DNA of 64,000 nucleotides from Metaphire vulgaris (GCA_018105865.1 CM030835.1:2804316-2868315); one strand, 5' to 3'. Positions 13,096 through 25,112 are shown, numbered from the stretch's first letter. Notes: generated by a model not told the origin, from the letters alone. Made by a program: numbers and translations.

Positions 13096-13329
13096 ACGAG
13101 CGTCCGATCAAGTTTGTTTTGAGTCTCTTAGTGAATGTTTCCAGATTGGTCGCGTTATTAGTGACACTGTCCGGACGGTGATTCCATAGAGCTGGGCAGA
13201 GGCGGTTCCAGGATTTATTAGAGAATTAAATGAATTAGAGTTGGGGGATGCAAAAGAAGGGAAAATCGATTTGAAAAAGGCTGACCGAAACTAATCATTT
13301 TAAGCATTTTCACAGTCAAATTTTGAATT

Positions 13330-13620
13330 CACTTTGATATACAAGATAGTGCCTAATTTTTAAAAGCGTGATTACTAGGTGCTCTTCACTTGCCTGTCAA
13401 AATATCATTTCTGCCAATACCATTCTACAGGGTTAAAAATGTCCAATTTACGCAATAGAGAAATACCACAGGCAAAATTCTGAATGCCAAGCACGTTTGA
13501 TATACAAGACATAGTGGTCTAATTTTTGAAAACCTTGATTACGAGGGACATCAAGTGCTAGCCATTAACGTCTGCCAATGCCATTCTCCTAGGTTAAAAA
13601 TGTCCATTTTAAGCATTATA
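13330..13620. repeat. Dispersed copy of the 179-bp tandem unit (inverted)
   Basis: About 1.6 inverted units: CTTCACTTGCCTGTCAAAA, ACCACAGGCAAAATTCTGAA, GATATACAAGACATAGTGG. The same blocks form the array at 59.13-59.84 kb. Confidence 0.65.
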
Positions 13621-13681
13621 TAATATAGTGTAGTAAGTAAGAGTAAGTAAGTAAGTAGTAAGTGTAGTCGTAGTAAGCTAC

Positions 13682-14250
13682 AGTGGCGTATTTACCATTG
13701 GGCGCATTCAGATATCTGGTCTTCAGCCTGTCCCCAGACCCCATTATAGGCCTACCAAAATTCTAAAACGATCGTCGGAACAAGAAATCTGGTTTGGGAT
13801 ATCTATTAGTGATTCTCAGTTTTTAAATCTATACAATGAAGCCACCATTATTATTTGCCAACATAGACACATTAATCGTAGAAAGTGACCGATTTTTCTA
13901 GTACACTGACATCACTGCAGCGTTTGAGGGTTCTAAAGAGAAATTTGGTGAAAAATCGACATGGAATTTTTGGTTCCAAAATTTTTTGGATATTTTATGG
14001 GGATGGATTTTCATGGATATTTTTCATGGATACGTCCAGGGTATTTTTTCGAAATTTGAGCGAAAATTTGTGGTGTCGTAGGGCTTTCATATATGCACCG
14101 ATTGAAGCCCAGTCGGCAGTGGCGTATTTACCATTGGGCCATTTGGGCCATGCCCCCCTTGGTCTTGGCCTAGCCTGTCCGCAGACCCCATTATAGGCTC
14201 GCGCTTCGCGCTCGAATTTTCCCAAAATTTTACGCCGCTGGTAACCTTTT
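13682..14250. repeat. Two copies of a CAGTGGCGTATTTACCATTG repeat
   Basis: The block CAGTGGCGTATTTACCATTG occurs at about 13682 and 14117, each followed within 80 bases by CAGACCCCATTATAGGC. Probably truncated hAT-like ends; no duplication found. A motif-like TGACAAGTAAAAATAGATCA lies near 14265. Confidence 0.45.
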
Positions 14251-15546
14251 ATCGAAAAATAAACTGACAAGTAAAAATAGATCATTCGCAGTTTCCTGAG
14301 TTTCCTGCAGCCTGAGATTAGTGAAAAATTTTCTCTTATGTTTGGATAATGCTCGTTAGATGTCAAATAGAAATCCAAAAAACATTTTCCATCTTCAAGA
14401 GCTAGGCTTAGAGCGGGTGAATAGAAATTCTTCCGCCAGTTAGGTAATGAAAGACGACGCTATATAAACAGTGGCGTCGCCAGACGCTCAGAATAGTGGC
14501 CACCTGTCCCTTGTGACTGCACCAATGCTGATGAAGTGTCAAACAACAATTGAATTCAGGTCCCAATTGAAATTACTTGACACTGTTTCATGATCCGCAG
14601 AGCTCGTTCTAGATAAAACATTAGCCCAAGTAGTTTTGAGCGAAGATTTAAACGACTGGTTCACGTGACTTTTTATGCCTATATTTATAGGCCTGTATGA
14701 CAGCCATCTAACTTGCAGAACTTCTATTTCGGGGAGCAATAAATGAAGCAGTGATTTTGAAAACGATGAATGACCATCGTGAAATAATAACAGCCTATCG
14801 GGGCGGAGGGTAAAGCTTGCATTGGCTGCGTGCTGCTATTTTCAGCGCGTCATTATTAGAAACGCTAATTTTGGATCATTTTCACCCCCAAGTAATTTGA
14901 TTAATTTCACCAGGCAATGTTTTGCCTCAGCACCAGTTTGCAGACTGCATAGTTAATGGCGATCGGTTTCATCGTCGGTGAACGCTTAATTGAATTTTAA
15001 AAAATGACTTTACGTCGAGAATTTGACAACTTTTGCTTTAACACTGCTGCAGCATGGTGGTGATTGATTATCGGCGATGTCCTGCTATCTGCCTGTGTTA
15101 TCTTTGACTCTCACTTGGTGTCTATTTCTGAATCGCAGTTTCTTCATCTCCTCGTTATGTTTGTTCACGTGATTATTTCTGAGGTGAAAAATAATAATAG
15201 GACACACCCACCCATCCACCCACCCACCCACCCACACAAACACACACATACACACACGTAGCCAGCATGCCTATTAATTAGTAGAATATGCATGCATATT
15301 CTGTTGACGGATCCTAAATGAATTGAAAAGTTGTAGGCCGATCAGACGATGTGATCACCTTGTTAATAACGAATTTTTTTATTAAATAGGCCTAGATATT
15401 CAGACGAAAACTAATAATTGTCATAAAAACAAAAGGAACAAATAATTAATTCGTTTACGCAGATAATAGGGAGAACGGATGATCTGTGAAGAAATTAATA
15501 GCTAGAAAGTGCGAGAAGCTCTTGCATGAGATAGACTTTTTTAGAT

Positions 15547-15841
15547 CATCGGTTCTCAAACTTTCTAGGATTTCTTGCTTTGTGGTCTCTTAGAAATTTC
15601 TGTGATGACTCGCAGACATTATAAAATCTGAATTTTAAATTCACTGTGATTAACACAAAAGCTATTTTGCTTTGTCAATCAATTATTTAATCAGAAAATT
15701 GCAAATCTTAGTCATCAAGTTTAAATTCAAATGGAATCAGCACTCTCAGAGCCATCAGTGTGTTTTGTGTTTTGAGGCGTTGAGAAAGCACTGTTCTCCA
15801 GACCTTGGGGATTCCTATGGGAAACCGTTTGAGAACCACTG
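15547..15841. mobile_element. hAT-like MITE, GGTTCTCAAAC family
   Basis: Inverted termini CATCGGTTCTCAAAC and CAGTGGTTCTCAAAC. Flanks ttttagat and ttttaggt differ at one base. This terminus type is widespread in animal hAT MITEs. Confidence 0.8.
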
Positions 15842-15886
15842 TTTTAGGTTAAGGTTGTCATTGTAGCCTATCGCTGTTGTCTAAGG

Positions 15887-16054
15887 CAGGGTTTAATCTA
15901 GGCCATTTCCGGAGGGGGTGTTGGCCTTTTCTCCGGAAATTTCAAATTCCTCCTGGAAATTTTGGCATATTACATCAACTAACAGCAGCCCCCTAGCCGA
16001 ATTACCCCGGCCTTGTCAGTTCACCCCGGGTCCAGGAGTCTAGATTAAACACTG
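15887..16054. mobile_element. hAT-like MITE, CAGTGTTTAATC family
   Basis: Inverted termini CAGGGTTTAATCTAGG and CAGTGTTTAATCTAGAC. Flanks gtctaagg and gtctgagg differ at one base. Confidence 0.7.
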
Positions 16055-16214
16055 GTCTGAGGTTTGATGCGTATATAAGCAACAGACTAGATAAGCGTTG
16101 TTCGTTTTTCTACGGAAAGGGATCTCCTAAAAATAGAAATATTTCTGAAGAACTCTTCGCTTTGAAAACCAAGTGTTTGGTCAATTTGCTGGTAAAATCT
16201 TCGAGACTAGCTAT

Positions 16215-16363
16215 TCATATACTATAGCGTGATCTAAAGTGGCTCAGAAGGCATTACTGCCTGTGTGGAAGTCACTAGGGGCGCTAACGGGGTTTGAACC
16301 TCGCTCCGTCGGCCTGCATACCACCGCTCCAGCGCCTATAACCCACTCTGCTATCTTCCGCCC
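16215..16363 (-). mobile_element. tRNA-derived SINE
   Basis: On the minus strand the head, from 16363, has an A-box-like TAGCAGAGTGG and a B box GGTTCAAACCC, as in a tRNA promoter. It continues into a non-tRNA body. Relatives with the same body lie near 23.2 and 45.8 kb. Confidence 0.55.
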
Positions 16364-16559
16364 ACGTATAATTATAACACTGTATATAGAATCATTTCTT
16401 TAATCAAAGCATTTCCAAGTAATACAACAGTCAAACAGACTTCTCTGTTCATTTAATACTCACCCAGCACCTAAGTCCGTCTGGCCAGTGGCAACCAAAG
16501 TGCTCGGGACACTCAGGGCCGGGTTTTCAGGCTTCCCTGCATTACTGCCTCTGAAATCC

Positions 16560-16590
16560 ACGAGATTTTACTTACTTACTTACTTACTGC
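16560..16590 (+). repeat. LINE 3' end with (ACTT)n tail
   Basis: GAAATCCACGAGATTT followed by (TACT)4, the same terminal block as at 33.95 kb and, inverted, at 28.05 kb. Confidence 0.45.
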
Positions 16591-17194
16591 TATACATTAA
16601 CTTGAGGAAGTTTTAATGGTAACGCACTATTTAACAGTAATATGCAGCTGCGTTGATTTAATCGAAGAGGCGAGTCTATCCGGGAGGCCCTATACTAGAC
16701 ATGAACAATATTTTCCATGTTTATGTCTTTAGGAGGACTCGATTGAGTATTTTGGTGAACGTAAGTAGGCTACCACTAACTCCAGCTTTGCTCTCCCCCT
16801 CCGAATCTTCGGTTGAATCAAGCATAAGTTTCTGCTTCATTTCCTATGCGATCTTCCTCAGGCTAGGTCTACTTGCAAACTAAAACTTCTAACTCGTCTG
16901 AATATTCGTTAAAAGGGGAGCTGTATAGGCCTAAGTTGACAATATTGCGTTACGGCATACAATGCCACAAATTGCGATCGATAACAGCCTATGCCTACAG
17001 TAAGTACATCAACTATCAGCCTATCACAAAGAAAGAAAAACTTATTTTTGAAAAAGTAATACCATGTTGACAGACGACAACAACCATAAAACAACCCAGT
17101 GTACAGAACTTTCAGACGGAACCCGTCGAACCGGGCAGCGCTCGCAGTCACTATAAGATCAGCTAACAATACGCACAACGAAAATATCTGTAGA

Positions 17195-17432
17195 CAGTGG
17201 CGTAGCCAGGATTTTCGGAAGGGGGGAAGTGTTATGGTTCCCGGGATTCCCAATCACAACTTCGGAAAATTCTGACAAAAAGGTCGTCAGCTGTTATTAT
17301 GTTTCAATTATTGAAATTTTGTAAATTTTTGGTCGTCAATGGAGGGGGGTTTAACCCTCAAAACTTCCTCTTTCTACACTGAAAAAATCAAGGGGGTTTA
17401 ACTTCAACCGCCCCCCCTTGGCTCCGCCACTG
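17195..17432. mobile_element. hAT-like MITE beside the neuropeptide gene
   Basis: Termini CAGTGGCGTAGCCAGG and, inverted, CAGTGGCGGAGCCAAGG. Flanks tctgtaga and tcggtaga differ at one base. It ends 18 bases from the precursor stop codon, so it is probably in the 3' UTR. A shortened shared motif lies at 17273-17289. Confidence 0.8.
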
Positions 17433-17450
17433 TCGGTAGAGTACGACAGT

Positions 17451-17891
17451 TCACAAGTTTCTTTTCCCGAATCGCCCGGCCACCCCGTATGCGTCGTAGC
17501 GCCGGCCCTGTTGCCCGGCGGACGGCGACCGCTTCCGCGTCTCGTAGGCGGCCGACGACCGGCTCCGAGAGGCGACCGGTTCCAGGAGGAGCGTCATCCT
17601 CTGCCGCCCTGCCTTTCTCTCCTCCTCCTCCTCCTCCTCCTCCGCTCGCTCGATGGCGCTGAGCAGTTGCTCCTCGAGTTCCGACGACGACGACGACGAC
17701 GACAACCGAGACAACAACAACGGAGAGGCGAGCATCGTATCCTCTTGACCGGCTTCTTCTTCTTCCAGGGACAACGGACCGATGACACGCCTGCTGCTGC
17801 TGCTGCTGCTGCTGCCTCCGGATGTTCCCGTCACGCATGACAGATGCCACGCCACCGTCGCCATGACGACCGTCGCCACGAAAACTTTCAT
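17451..17891 (-). CDS. Putative neuropeptide precursor with one amidated RFamide-type peptide
   Basis: A 146-codon frame starts with ATG at 17891. Residues 1-22 look like a signal peptide: a Lys, then a Val/Ala-rich core ending before TG. The middle is low-complexity, with Ser runs (27-33, 64-70) and Glu-rich acidic stretches (43-50, 84-91), like spacers in peptide precursors. Near the C-terminus lie dibasic sites KR (120-121), RR (130-131) and KR (143-144). RR and KR bracket YDAYGVAGRF followed by Gly, which would yield the C-terminally amidated decapeptide YDAYGVAGRF-NH2. A second fragment, SPSAGQQG, lies between KR and RR and also ends in Gly. Only two residues follow the last KR. A CAG just 5' of the ATG could be a splice acceptor, so the 5' UTR may be split. 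I do not recognise the peptide family; the GRFamide ending alone is not diagnostic. A chance frame is possible, but the signal peptide, acidic spacers and amidation cassette agree. Confidence 0.72.
   Translation of the reverse strand: MKVFVATVVMATVAWHLSCVTGTSGGSSSSSSSRRVIGPLSLEEEEAGQEDTMLASPLLLSRLSSSSSSSELEEQLLSAIERAEEEEEEEERKAGRQRMTLLLEPVASRSRSSAAYETRKRSPSAGQQGRRYDAYGVAGRFGKRNL
17466..17498 (-). other. Predicted mature amidated peptide plus amide-donor Gly
   Basis: Codes YDAYGVAGRF plus the Gly needed by peptidylglycine alpha-amidating monooxygenase. It is flanked by RR on the N-terminal side and KR on the C-terminal side, the usual prohormone convertase sites. Confidence 0.65.
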
Positions 17892-17983
17892 TTCTCTCCT
17901 GAGCAGATAATTCGCTGTCAGTAATTTAATAATATTTGTCTGCTGGTAATTAATTTACCTGTTAGTCAGTTAACAGTTGGTAG

Positions 17984-18157
17984 CAGGGATATTTTTACAC
18001 CCCTAACACTCCTCCCAATTTGAGACCGACACCTCCCCCCAATTTCAGCTATGGGATGACATTTTTTACTTGTCAGACTTTTTTGGCAGGGGACCCCCAG
18101 AATTTACCGACACCCCCAAATTGATAATTATCAATTATAATCCTAGAAATAACCCTG
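17984..18157. mobile_element. hAT-like MITE, CAGGGATATTT family
   Basis: Inverted termini CAGGGATATTTTTA and CAGGGTTATTTCTA; exact duplication gttggtag. Shared motif at 18055-18075. It lies just 5' of the neuropeptide gene. Confidence 0.82.
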
Positions 18158-18294
18158 GTTGGTAGATTACATACCATTGTGCGCTAGGCTTTTAAAGCTA
18201 ATCGCAACTTATCGGTGCATGGAAACTACTGCAGGACCAAGAATAAAAAAGACAATTCTATGAGTGGTTGAATTTCAGAAGAGGAATTTATTTG

Positions 18295-18582
<288 letters not shown>

Positions 18583-19576
18583 GGCGAAAATGTTCGCAGA
18601 ATTCAATACTCAGTGGACAATCATTAACACAAGGCGTTGCAGGGCATGATCAGTGTTTGTTCTCCTGGAAATTCATGATGGCATCCGAGATCTTCACGTC
18701 CAAAGGCTCAAAAACACTTTCAATGTTAATTAAAAGGACTTTCTTCCAGTCTGTCAGCCATTTTGAGCATAGCATCTAATTGAAACCGATAACATACAAC
18801 TATTAATTTAATTTTATCTAAAGAAAAACACTACCAGCGTTACCGAATTAACCGAAAATGTCATAAATATCTGTTGCTCCTACAAAGTAATTTTAGAAAT
18901 CTAAAACTTTAAAAGGTTTCGTTTCACGTCTGACGATCTCCGTTTTTCGCGTCGATTGAATTAAGATCCATTTGCAACGATTAAAATTTGACGAAGCTAA
19001 TGGAAGAAAAATGCGTTGACTGCGTTGAAGTCTACGAGAATAGTTAGGCCTACACTAGACAGATATATAGAGATCTTTGTTCGCAGTAGCTATAGTTGGG
19101 GCTTTAATGGTCGGCATTAGTCTATGACGGCGGTATTCTGCTCCACATGATGGGAACTCGGGCGTGAGATATTTTGCTTTCGACTAATTGAAAGTGCAAA
19201 ATTAATTGCTCTGCTGCTGATTCTTCGGTCATACATCGGGTCTAATGTAGTAAAAAAAACTATAGATACAGAGCAGTTGTTAAAGAAAATTAATTCGTTT
19301 AGAAATTGCTAAAAAAATTGTTTAAATTTTTAAAATTATTCGAGCATGCATGGACAGTTTTTATTCTAGACCTTCTCTGGGGGAAAACTTTGAAAATCTT
19401 AAAAACACATTGAAAATTTTAAGGTTGTTTGATCTTTGAGGGGTATATATACCGATTATACCCTCCCTTCGCTACGCCCATGCTTGTGTTCTCGTAGTCA
19501 CTCGACGCAAAACGGGGACGGGACCTATTTTCTTGAAATCTGCCAGAAAAGTTCTTACATCTTCATCAATGATAGG

Positions 19577-19731
19577 CAGTGGCTATTCTAGCCACCTAGA
19601 CATTGGGGAGTTTAAAATTTTGGGGGGAACAGACATTGGGGAGGTCATACTTCCTGCCAAAATGTCAGTTTTTTTGGGGATTCAAACTGGGGAGGGAATT
19701 CACCCCTAGAGAAGGCCTAGAATAGACACTG
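19577..19731. mobile_element. hAT-like MITE, CAGTGTTTAATC family
   Basis: Termini CAGTGGCTATTCTAG and, inverted, CAGTGTCTATTCTAGG. Flanks atgatagg and ataataga agree at six of eight bases. Confidence 0.55.
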
Positions 19732-20497
19732 ATAATAGACCTAAAATTAATTAACTTCCTCATCATGTTGGAAATTGCCTCGTCCATGCATATGTTGACG
19801 ACATTCGATCGATTATATATGGATCGCTGACTGGCGGTCTTTGTTAGTGACAACTTAATTATTTAATTAGTACGTACAACCGATATATTCGCGATTCTTA
19901 GTTTTAAAGTACAGTGGGGCCTAGTGACGACCCCTAATTGTGCATTGGCAGTTACTTCTATCAGGCTTCTATACTTCTATAGGAGCATCACACTGCACTA
20001 CTCATCCGCCACGTCATCAACACTTCCGTAGGCATCGGACAGAACCGAATGATCTAATTTAGGCCATGTCGACCTGCCAAACCACGGAGCATATCGGTTG
20101 TTGATCCTGTCGAATTAGAATCAAATATAATAAGCGACATGCTTAAGATCATGCTTATAAATATCCGTAACCTAGAGGCCTATAGACCTATATTAGGCCC
20201 CTATACTGTATATCATTCATCAGCGAAAATGACTAGGCCTATATCTATAACAAGCAAACACCATTACGAGACTGTCTTTTAGAATTAGAGGTGATTTCAA
20301 ATTCAGTTATTTTTGACGTGGCTTGTGAATATAAATTTCTAACGAAGTAATGGCCACCGTCCATGCATGGTATCAGGCATGTAATTGGATATCGTGTGAC
20401 GATGTAGTACTTAGTGAAAACCAGCACCTTAGCACCTTTAGTGCATTATATATATATATATACATTGAGAGAGAGGAGGAGAGAGAGGAGAGAGAGG

Positions 20498-20665
20498 CAG
20501 TGTTTAATCTAGACTCCTGGACTCCGGGGGAAACTGAAAAAGCCGGGGGGAATTATGCTAGGGGCCGCTGTTAGTCCATGTAGTATTCCAAAATGTCCGG
20601 GAGGAATTTTAAATTTCCGGGGAAAAGGGCAATTTTTCTTCCCGGAAACGGCCTAGATTAAACAC

Positions 20666-20667
<2 letters not shown>
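20498..20667. mobile_element. hAT-like MITE inserted in a GA microsatellite
   Basis: Inverted termini CAGTGTTTAATCTAG on both sides. It sits inside a (GA)n run, so the flanks gagagagg and gagagaga cannot prove a target duplication. Confidence 0.65.
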
Positions 20668-20711
<44 letters not shown>

Positions 20712-21325
20712 TAAGAGAGCTGTGCCCAAAGTACGTGAAATGAAGAAAGAGAAAGACCAGTGGAGAGTACCTTAGCAGCACCAGCTTTAGTATATTATAT
20801 AGGAATCTGGAATGGATGATATATAGTATATATATAGCCTACAAGCATCATAATTGGTAGGCCCTATACTTGTCTGTCATGCGTGATAAGAACTAGACTA
20901 CGGTACTGACTGTCGTATGCGGCGGATCTTCGACCATTATTACTCGCCCCTCAAGGATTAACGTTTTATGTCGCTAAATACGACGCAACAGACGTGACTT
21001 TGGACTGTTGTTTTATCAAATGGGATTACAACAGTGACTCCGGACAACGATGATAGTTGACTTCAAGATGGTGAATGGTGAGGGGGCGCATTTGGCTCAG
21101 GCCTCTGCTTAAATTAAAACTAATTTCTGTAACACTTTATTGTTTAAGTCAATATTTCCAGGGTTTTTGTGCCGGAAAGACTTTCCGTATACGGTAAAAT
21201 CTGAAGACTGTAATGGCACAAAAACGCTGCAAATGCATTTGGAAAAGACGACCGCCTCTCTCTCCCTTCCTCCCTCCCTCCCTCCTTCCCTCTCTCCTCT
21301 CTCTATCCATCCCCCTCTCTCTTGT

Positions 21326-21405
21326 TTAACCCCTTAACTGGGGACCCCGGATATATCCGTTCATTTTACATTGAGTTACAGTTAAATACCCAGTTAAGGG
21401 GTTAA
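21326..21405. mobile_element. TTAA-bounded 80-bp hairpin MITE
   Basis: TTAACCCCTTAACTGGGG to CAGTTAAGGGGTTAA, same orientation as the 11.9 kb copy. Confidence 0.7.
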
Positions 21406-21674
21406 TCAACTTCGGCTGTAGGATCTGCGGCATCTTTGCACAAACACCTGTTAAGCCCAACTGCCCCTTCCCCCCCGGGAGACAGTACCGCTGCCCGATA
21501 TTCCACTAACAATCTCATAAATTTTCGACGTAAAATTAGTTAGCATCAAAGTTAATGTTTGACGTCAAGTTTACAAAACAAAATAGTTTGAGTGAAATTT
21601 GAATGAAAAATGACAGTACTCAAAATTAATATCAACTTATCAAGAATAATTATTATATATTAAATATTACAATA

Positions 21675-21725
21675 TTAACCCCTTAACCGTGTATTTAACT
21701 GTAACTCCGATATATATCAGTTAAG
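21675..21725. mobile_element. TTAA-bounded hairpin MITE, internally deleted
   Basis: Begins TTAACCCCTTAACCGTG and reaches CAGTTAAG after about 50 bases; the centre and right end are lost. Confidence 0.5.
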
Positions 21726-22776
21726 CCATAGAAATAATCGCAAGTGTTTTACGTCAACGGAGTAATGCGAAAGAATAATCAACCATGGAAATTTCACTTA
21801 GACTAAATATTATTCATTCGAACGAGCATTTTAACTTTTCAAGTAGCATTTAGACTAACTTATAGCAAAATCCTCAAACTAAGAAAGACTTATAGCCTAG
21901 GCTAATAACAACTAAGCCTTATTTTTAGTATGTTTTTAGTAATTTTTAGTCTGTCTGTCCCGTTATTCCGTATCGAAGCAATCACATTTTGCCCACTTTA
22001 AAATATTTATCTTATAACTAACGATGATCATTGACACGTATAAACTGAAGGGTTTAAGTTTAGTGCGAAAAGGTGGCTAAAACGATTAAGACCCGGGGGC
22101 GATCAGAAAAGGATGCCGTGTTGACCGATCACCGTAGCAATTAAGAGGCTACTTGCCTTGTTTCTCTCGAAGCTGATCTGTTCTGGAGGACCGACGAGAG
22201 TGTCTTCGCCGAATCAGTTGGTCTATGCACCGTGCTCTCAGTCGATGCGCAAAGTCGACCGTAGTCTCTCTTTGACTCTTTTATCCGATCCGGGGCGTAG
22301 TAGGCGGCGGTGGTGGCAGCCCACGCAGTTTCACTCTTTCTCTCATCCTGTCTGCCAGAGTCACTGGCAATGCCCCCGCCCGGGTTCTCCTATGCCCGCA
22401 GCCGCCGCTCCCAGCCACGCATGTTGTTTTGTTAGGCGAGATAAATGCCGTCTCGGGGGATAGTGCTGTCGGAGGCGGAAACTAACTACCGATACCGAAT
22501 GGAATTTGAAAATATTGGGCGATAGACACTATACAGAGCAAAGACCGGGTCCGGTTAAATGGTTTAAAAGACAAAAAATAAGTGTCGATTGTAGTTCGAA
22601 ACGCAGGACAGTCAATAATTAAGGAAAAACAAGAAATATCATGATAGTGTGACGCAGCAAAGAGTACGACTTAATTTAGCGCATTCTGAAACTAAATTTT
22701 TGGCCCCCGAGTAACGCTAAATATTTGTGATTTGGCGAAAACTGCTAACCTTAGAGAATCGATCCCTCACCGCACC

Positions 22777-22948
22777 CAGTGGCGGTTCCACAGGGGGCCC
22801 CGTGCCTCCTATTGAGTGCCTGGCCTCCAGTGGGGACTGTTGGGACCCTATACTACATAACTAACAACAAATGGTTGGCCCCCATGATTAGAAGTTGGCC
22901 ACCCCAACGCCACCCCCCCCCACTTGCCAAATCCTGGAGCCGCCACTG
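22777..22948. mobile_element. hAT-like MITE, GGATTTGGCAAGTG family
   Basis: Inverted termini CAGTGGCGGTTCCA and CAGTGGCGGCTCCAGG. Flanks accgcacc and actgcgcc agree at six of eight bases. Confidence 0.7.
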
Positions 22949-22967
22949 ACTGCGCCTCTTGCTAAGA

Positions 22968-23089
22968 CAGAGCCGTAGCGTGAGTATTTGGCGCCCGGGG
23001 CAAGGTATGAAATTTTCGCCCCCAGTATAGTCTGGAAACTGAAAAACTGGTGATGACCTTTTTTGCTTTTCAGACTTTCCGCCACCCTG
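22968..23089. mobile_element. Possible MITE remnant carrying the shared motif
   Basis: CAGAGCCGTAGCGTGAG on the left, CGCCACCCTG on the right, with GATGACC-T6-GCTTTTC at 23052-23072. Ends do not match well and no duplication is seen. Confidence 0.3.
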
Positions 23090-23191
23090 AGGAAGTAAAA
23101 GAGTCATGTTAGCAGTGTTGACCCCTTTTTGGTTGTTGTATATACAGTTGAAGTCTTAACTGTAAAACTCCCGTCGTGAATAAAATCAAGA

Positions 23192-23265
23192 CATGAATTA
23201 TTCTGGCGCCTTCTGACGAGTGAAGGCTTGAGTAGACCTTATAGGGACTACAACGGGGCTTGAAC
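23192..23265 (-). mobile_element. tRNA-derived SINE fragment
   Basis: The minus strand has a B-box-like AGTTCAAGCCCC followed by TCTACTCAAGCCTTCACTCG, matching the body of the copy near 45.8 kb. The 5' head is missing. Confidence 0.4.
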
Positions 23266-23482
23266 TAAACACGTGACACGGTACCGTTTAATTAATTACT
23301 GCCGTTATAAATTATCCGATTTGCAAAGTTAGCATTACTTCAAGGAACCATAACACATATTATTGTACATATTTCAGACGGATGCATAATGCAAGGCAGA
23401 TGCAAACGAAATACGTCAGATTAACGTTCAACCTGTCTGCCAGACTGCCTCGTTCCTGGATAAGGATCACAAGGGGCAGCAG

Positions 23483-23879
23483 CAGTGGCGGCTCTAGGAT
23501 TTGGCAAGTGGGGGGCCGTTGGGGGGCCGTTCATGGGGGCAACCATTTGTTGTTTAATGTAACATTAAGTATAGGGTTCCAATCAGGCAAGGGGTGGGGC
23601 AACCATTTGAGAAAAATTTTTTTTCTTGTGTTATTTAGTATTTAGTTTTTACATGTCCTAAAGGAGCGCCTGATATAGTATGATGTGGAGTAGGTCTTCC
23701 AACGTTGGGTTGCAAAAAAAAAAAAAAAAAAAAAAAAAGGCAACTTTTTCACAAACTTGTAACTTGTCAGGTCAAAAGTGTTTTGTCCCCCCCTGAAAAA
23801 CAGTGAAATGACGTCTCTGGGGCCAGGCACTCAATAGGGGGGCACGGGCCCCCTGGCCCCCCCGATGGAGCCGCCACTG
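23483..23879. mobile_element. hAT-like MITE, GGATTTGGCAAGTG family, expanded copy
   Basis: Inverted termini CAGTGGCGGCTCTAGG and CAGTGGCGGCTCCATC; exact duplication ggcagcag. It is about twice the length of its relatives and contains a run of 25 A at 23714-23738. Confidence 0.85.
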
Positions 23880-24651
23880 GGCAGCAGAGGATGAGGAGGT
23901 GCAAGTTGCAAGAGAGACACGAAAATCAGAAAACAAGAAAGAGATACAGTAGTAGCAATGAACTTGTTGCTCTGGTTGTGATACAAACCTATGTATACAG
24001 ATTGACATCAGACAGTGGACCATGCGTGAATAAACTTGTCAGCTGCTTTTATTTTTTTAATTGCAAAATTTCGGCTATGAATCATTTTCACAAAAATAGA
24101 CATTATAAACACAATACGAATATATTTGCGGAGGTTTTAACGTGAACATTCAGCGATTGCTCCTCAGTCCGTCTCAAAACCTTGCACGGCGAAAGATGAC
24201 TCCAAGTCACTCAAGAGACATGAATGCGGGAAATAAAAATTCTCAAGGTAACAACAAATTACCTTCATAAAAACTATATTCTTTTAAAGTTCCAAATCGG
24301 ATGCCTAATATAGGAAAAAACAATTTCTGCAATCTAATGAAAACATTAAGATGCAAATAGTTAATTATAATAATCATAATTAAATAATTATTATTTAATT
24401 AGCATGCAAAGGCGAACGAATTGAACATGATTATTCACTTATAGCTGTCAGAAGTGATCAAAATAAACCTAAAAAGTCCATCAGATATTATCATGTGTAA
24501 TTTTAATATTCGTTACTACAGTCTCACTTGAAAGCATTAGAACACAACAATTTTGGTTTTGGGGGCCAAAATTAAATAGTAAACTACTACACAAAATTCC
24601 AGTATCCATCAAATATGTCACATGTCTGAAAAGTACAGTATCATATCCAAA

Positions 24652-24775
24652 CATAGGCATAAACTTCTATCAGGCCTCTAGGCTTGAGCCCTCCCCCACG
24701 TTTTGAGCGGCTTCAATAGGAAGGGGAAGGCATAAGGGTTGGGCCCCCACTTTTTAATCCAAGTTTACGCCAGTG
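24652..24775. mobile_element. hAT-like MITE downstream of KLHL12
   Basis: Inverted termini CATAGGCATAAACTT and CACTGGCGTAAACTTGG; exact duplication tatccaaa. It lies in or just past the KLHL12 3' UTR. Confidence 0.78.
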
Positions 24776-25112
24776 TATCCAAAGCATAGATACATAAATT
24801 AACTATGATTATCAACACCATAGACAGGCTGCGTTAACATAAACAAAATACCGTAACGGAGAAACAAGAAAAAGTCTTTAGTTCGAGGTGAAAATTTCCC
24901 TCGTGTAAATGCACGAGAAAATCAGATAAGCGACTCTGCTAAACAAGACACAGATACGTTACGTCATTTATGGACGACCCCTAAGACACAGATACATTCA
25001 CATTAGCCTAGAATGATATGATTACACAACAATGCTTATGTTGTCACTGCTGTCAGTTGTGACGCATTTCAAAAGCTCCCTAATTTAAAATTAACTTATA
25101 ACAATGTGCATA

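Larger units (their letters stand above)
1900..17190. other. Gene-poor interval between the Snail-type and neuropeptide genes
   Basis: AT-rich DNA apart from the elements and repeats listed, the GC-rich patches at about 4.18-4.52 and 7.18-7.62 kb, and a CAG run at 8395-8419. The missing first exon of the Snail-type gene may lie here on the minus strand; the 4.2-4.5 kb patch is a candidate promoter. Confidence 0.5.

Noticed and set aside
13330..13620. CRISPR-like or satellite array
   Set aside because: Units are long, imperfect and few, and the genome is eukaryotic. It is a dispersed copy of the 59 kb tandem unit.
16281..16363. Functional tRNA gene on the minus strand
   Set aside because: The A and B boxes are present but the cloverleaf does not close well, and the sequence continues into a SINE body shared with other copies.
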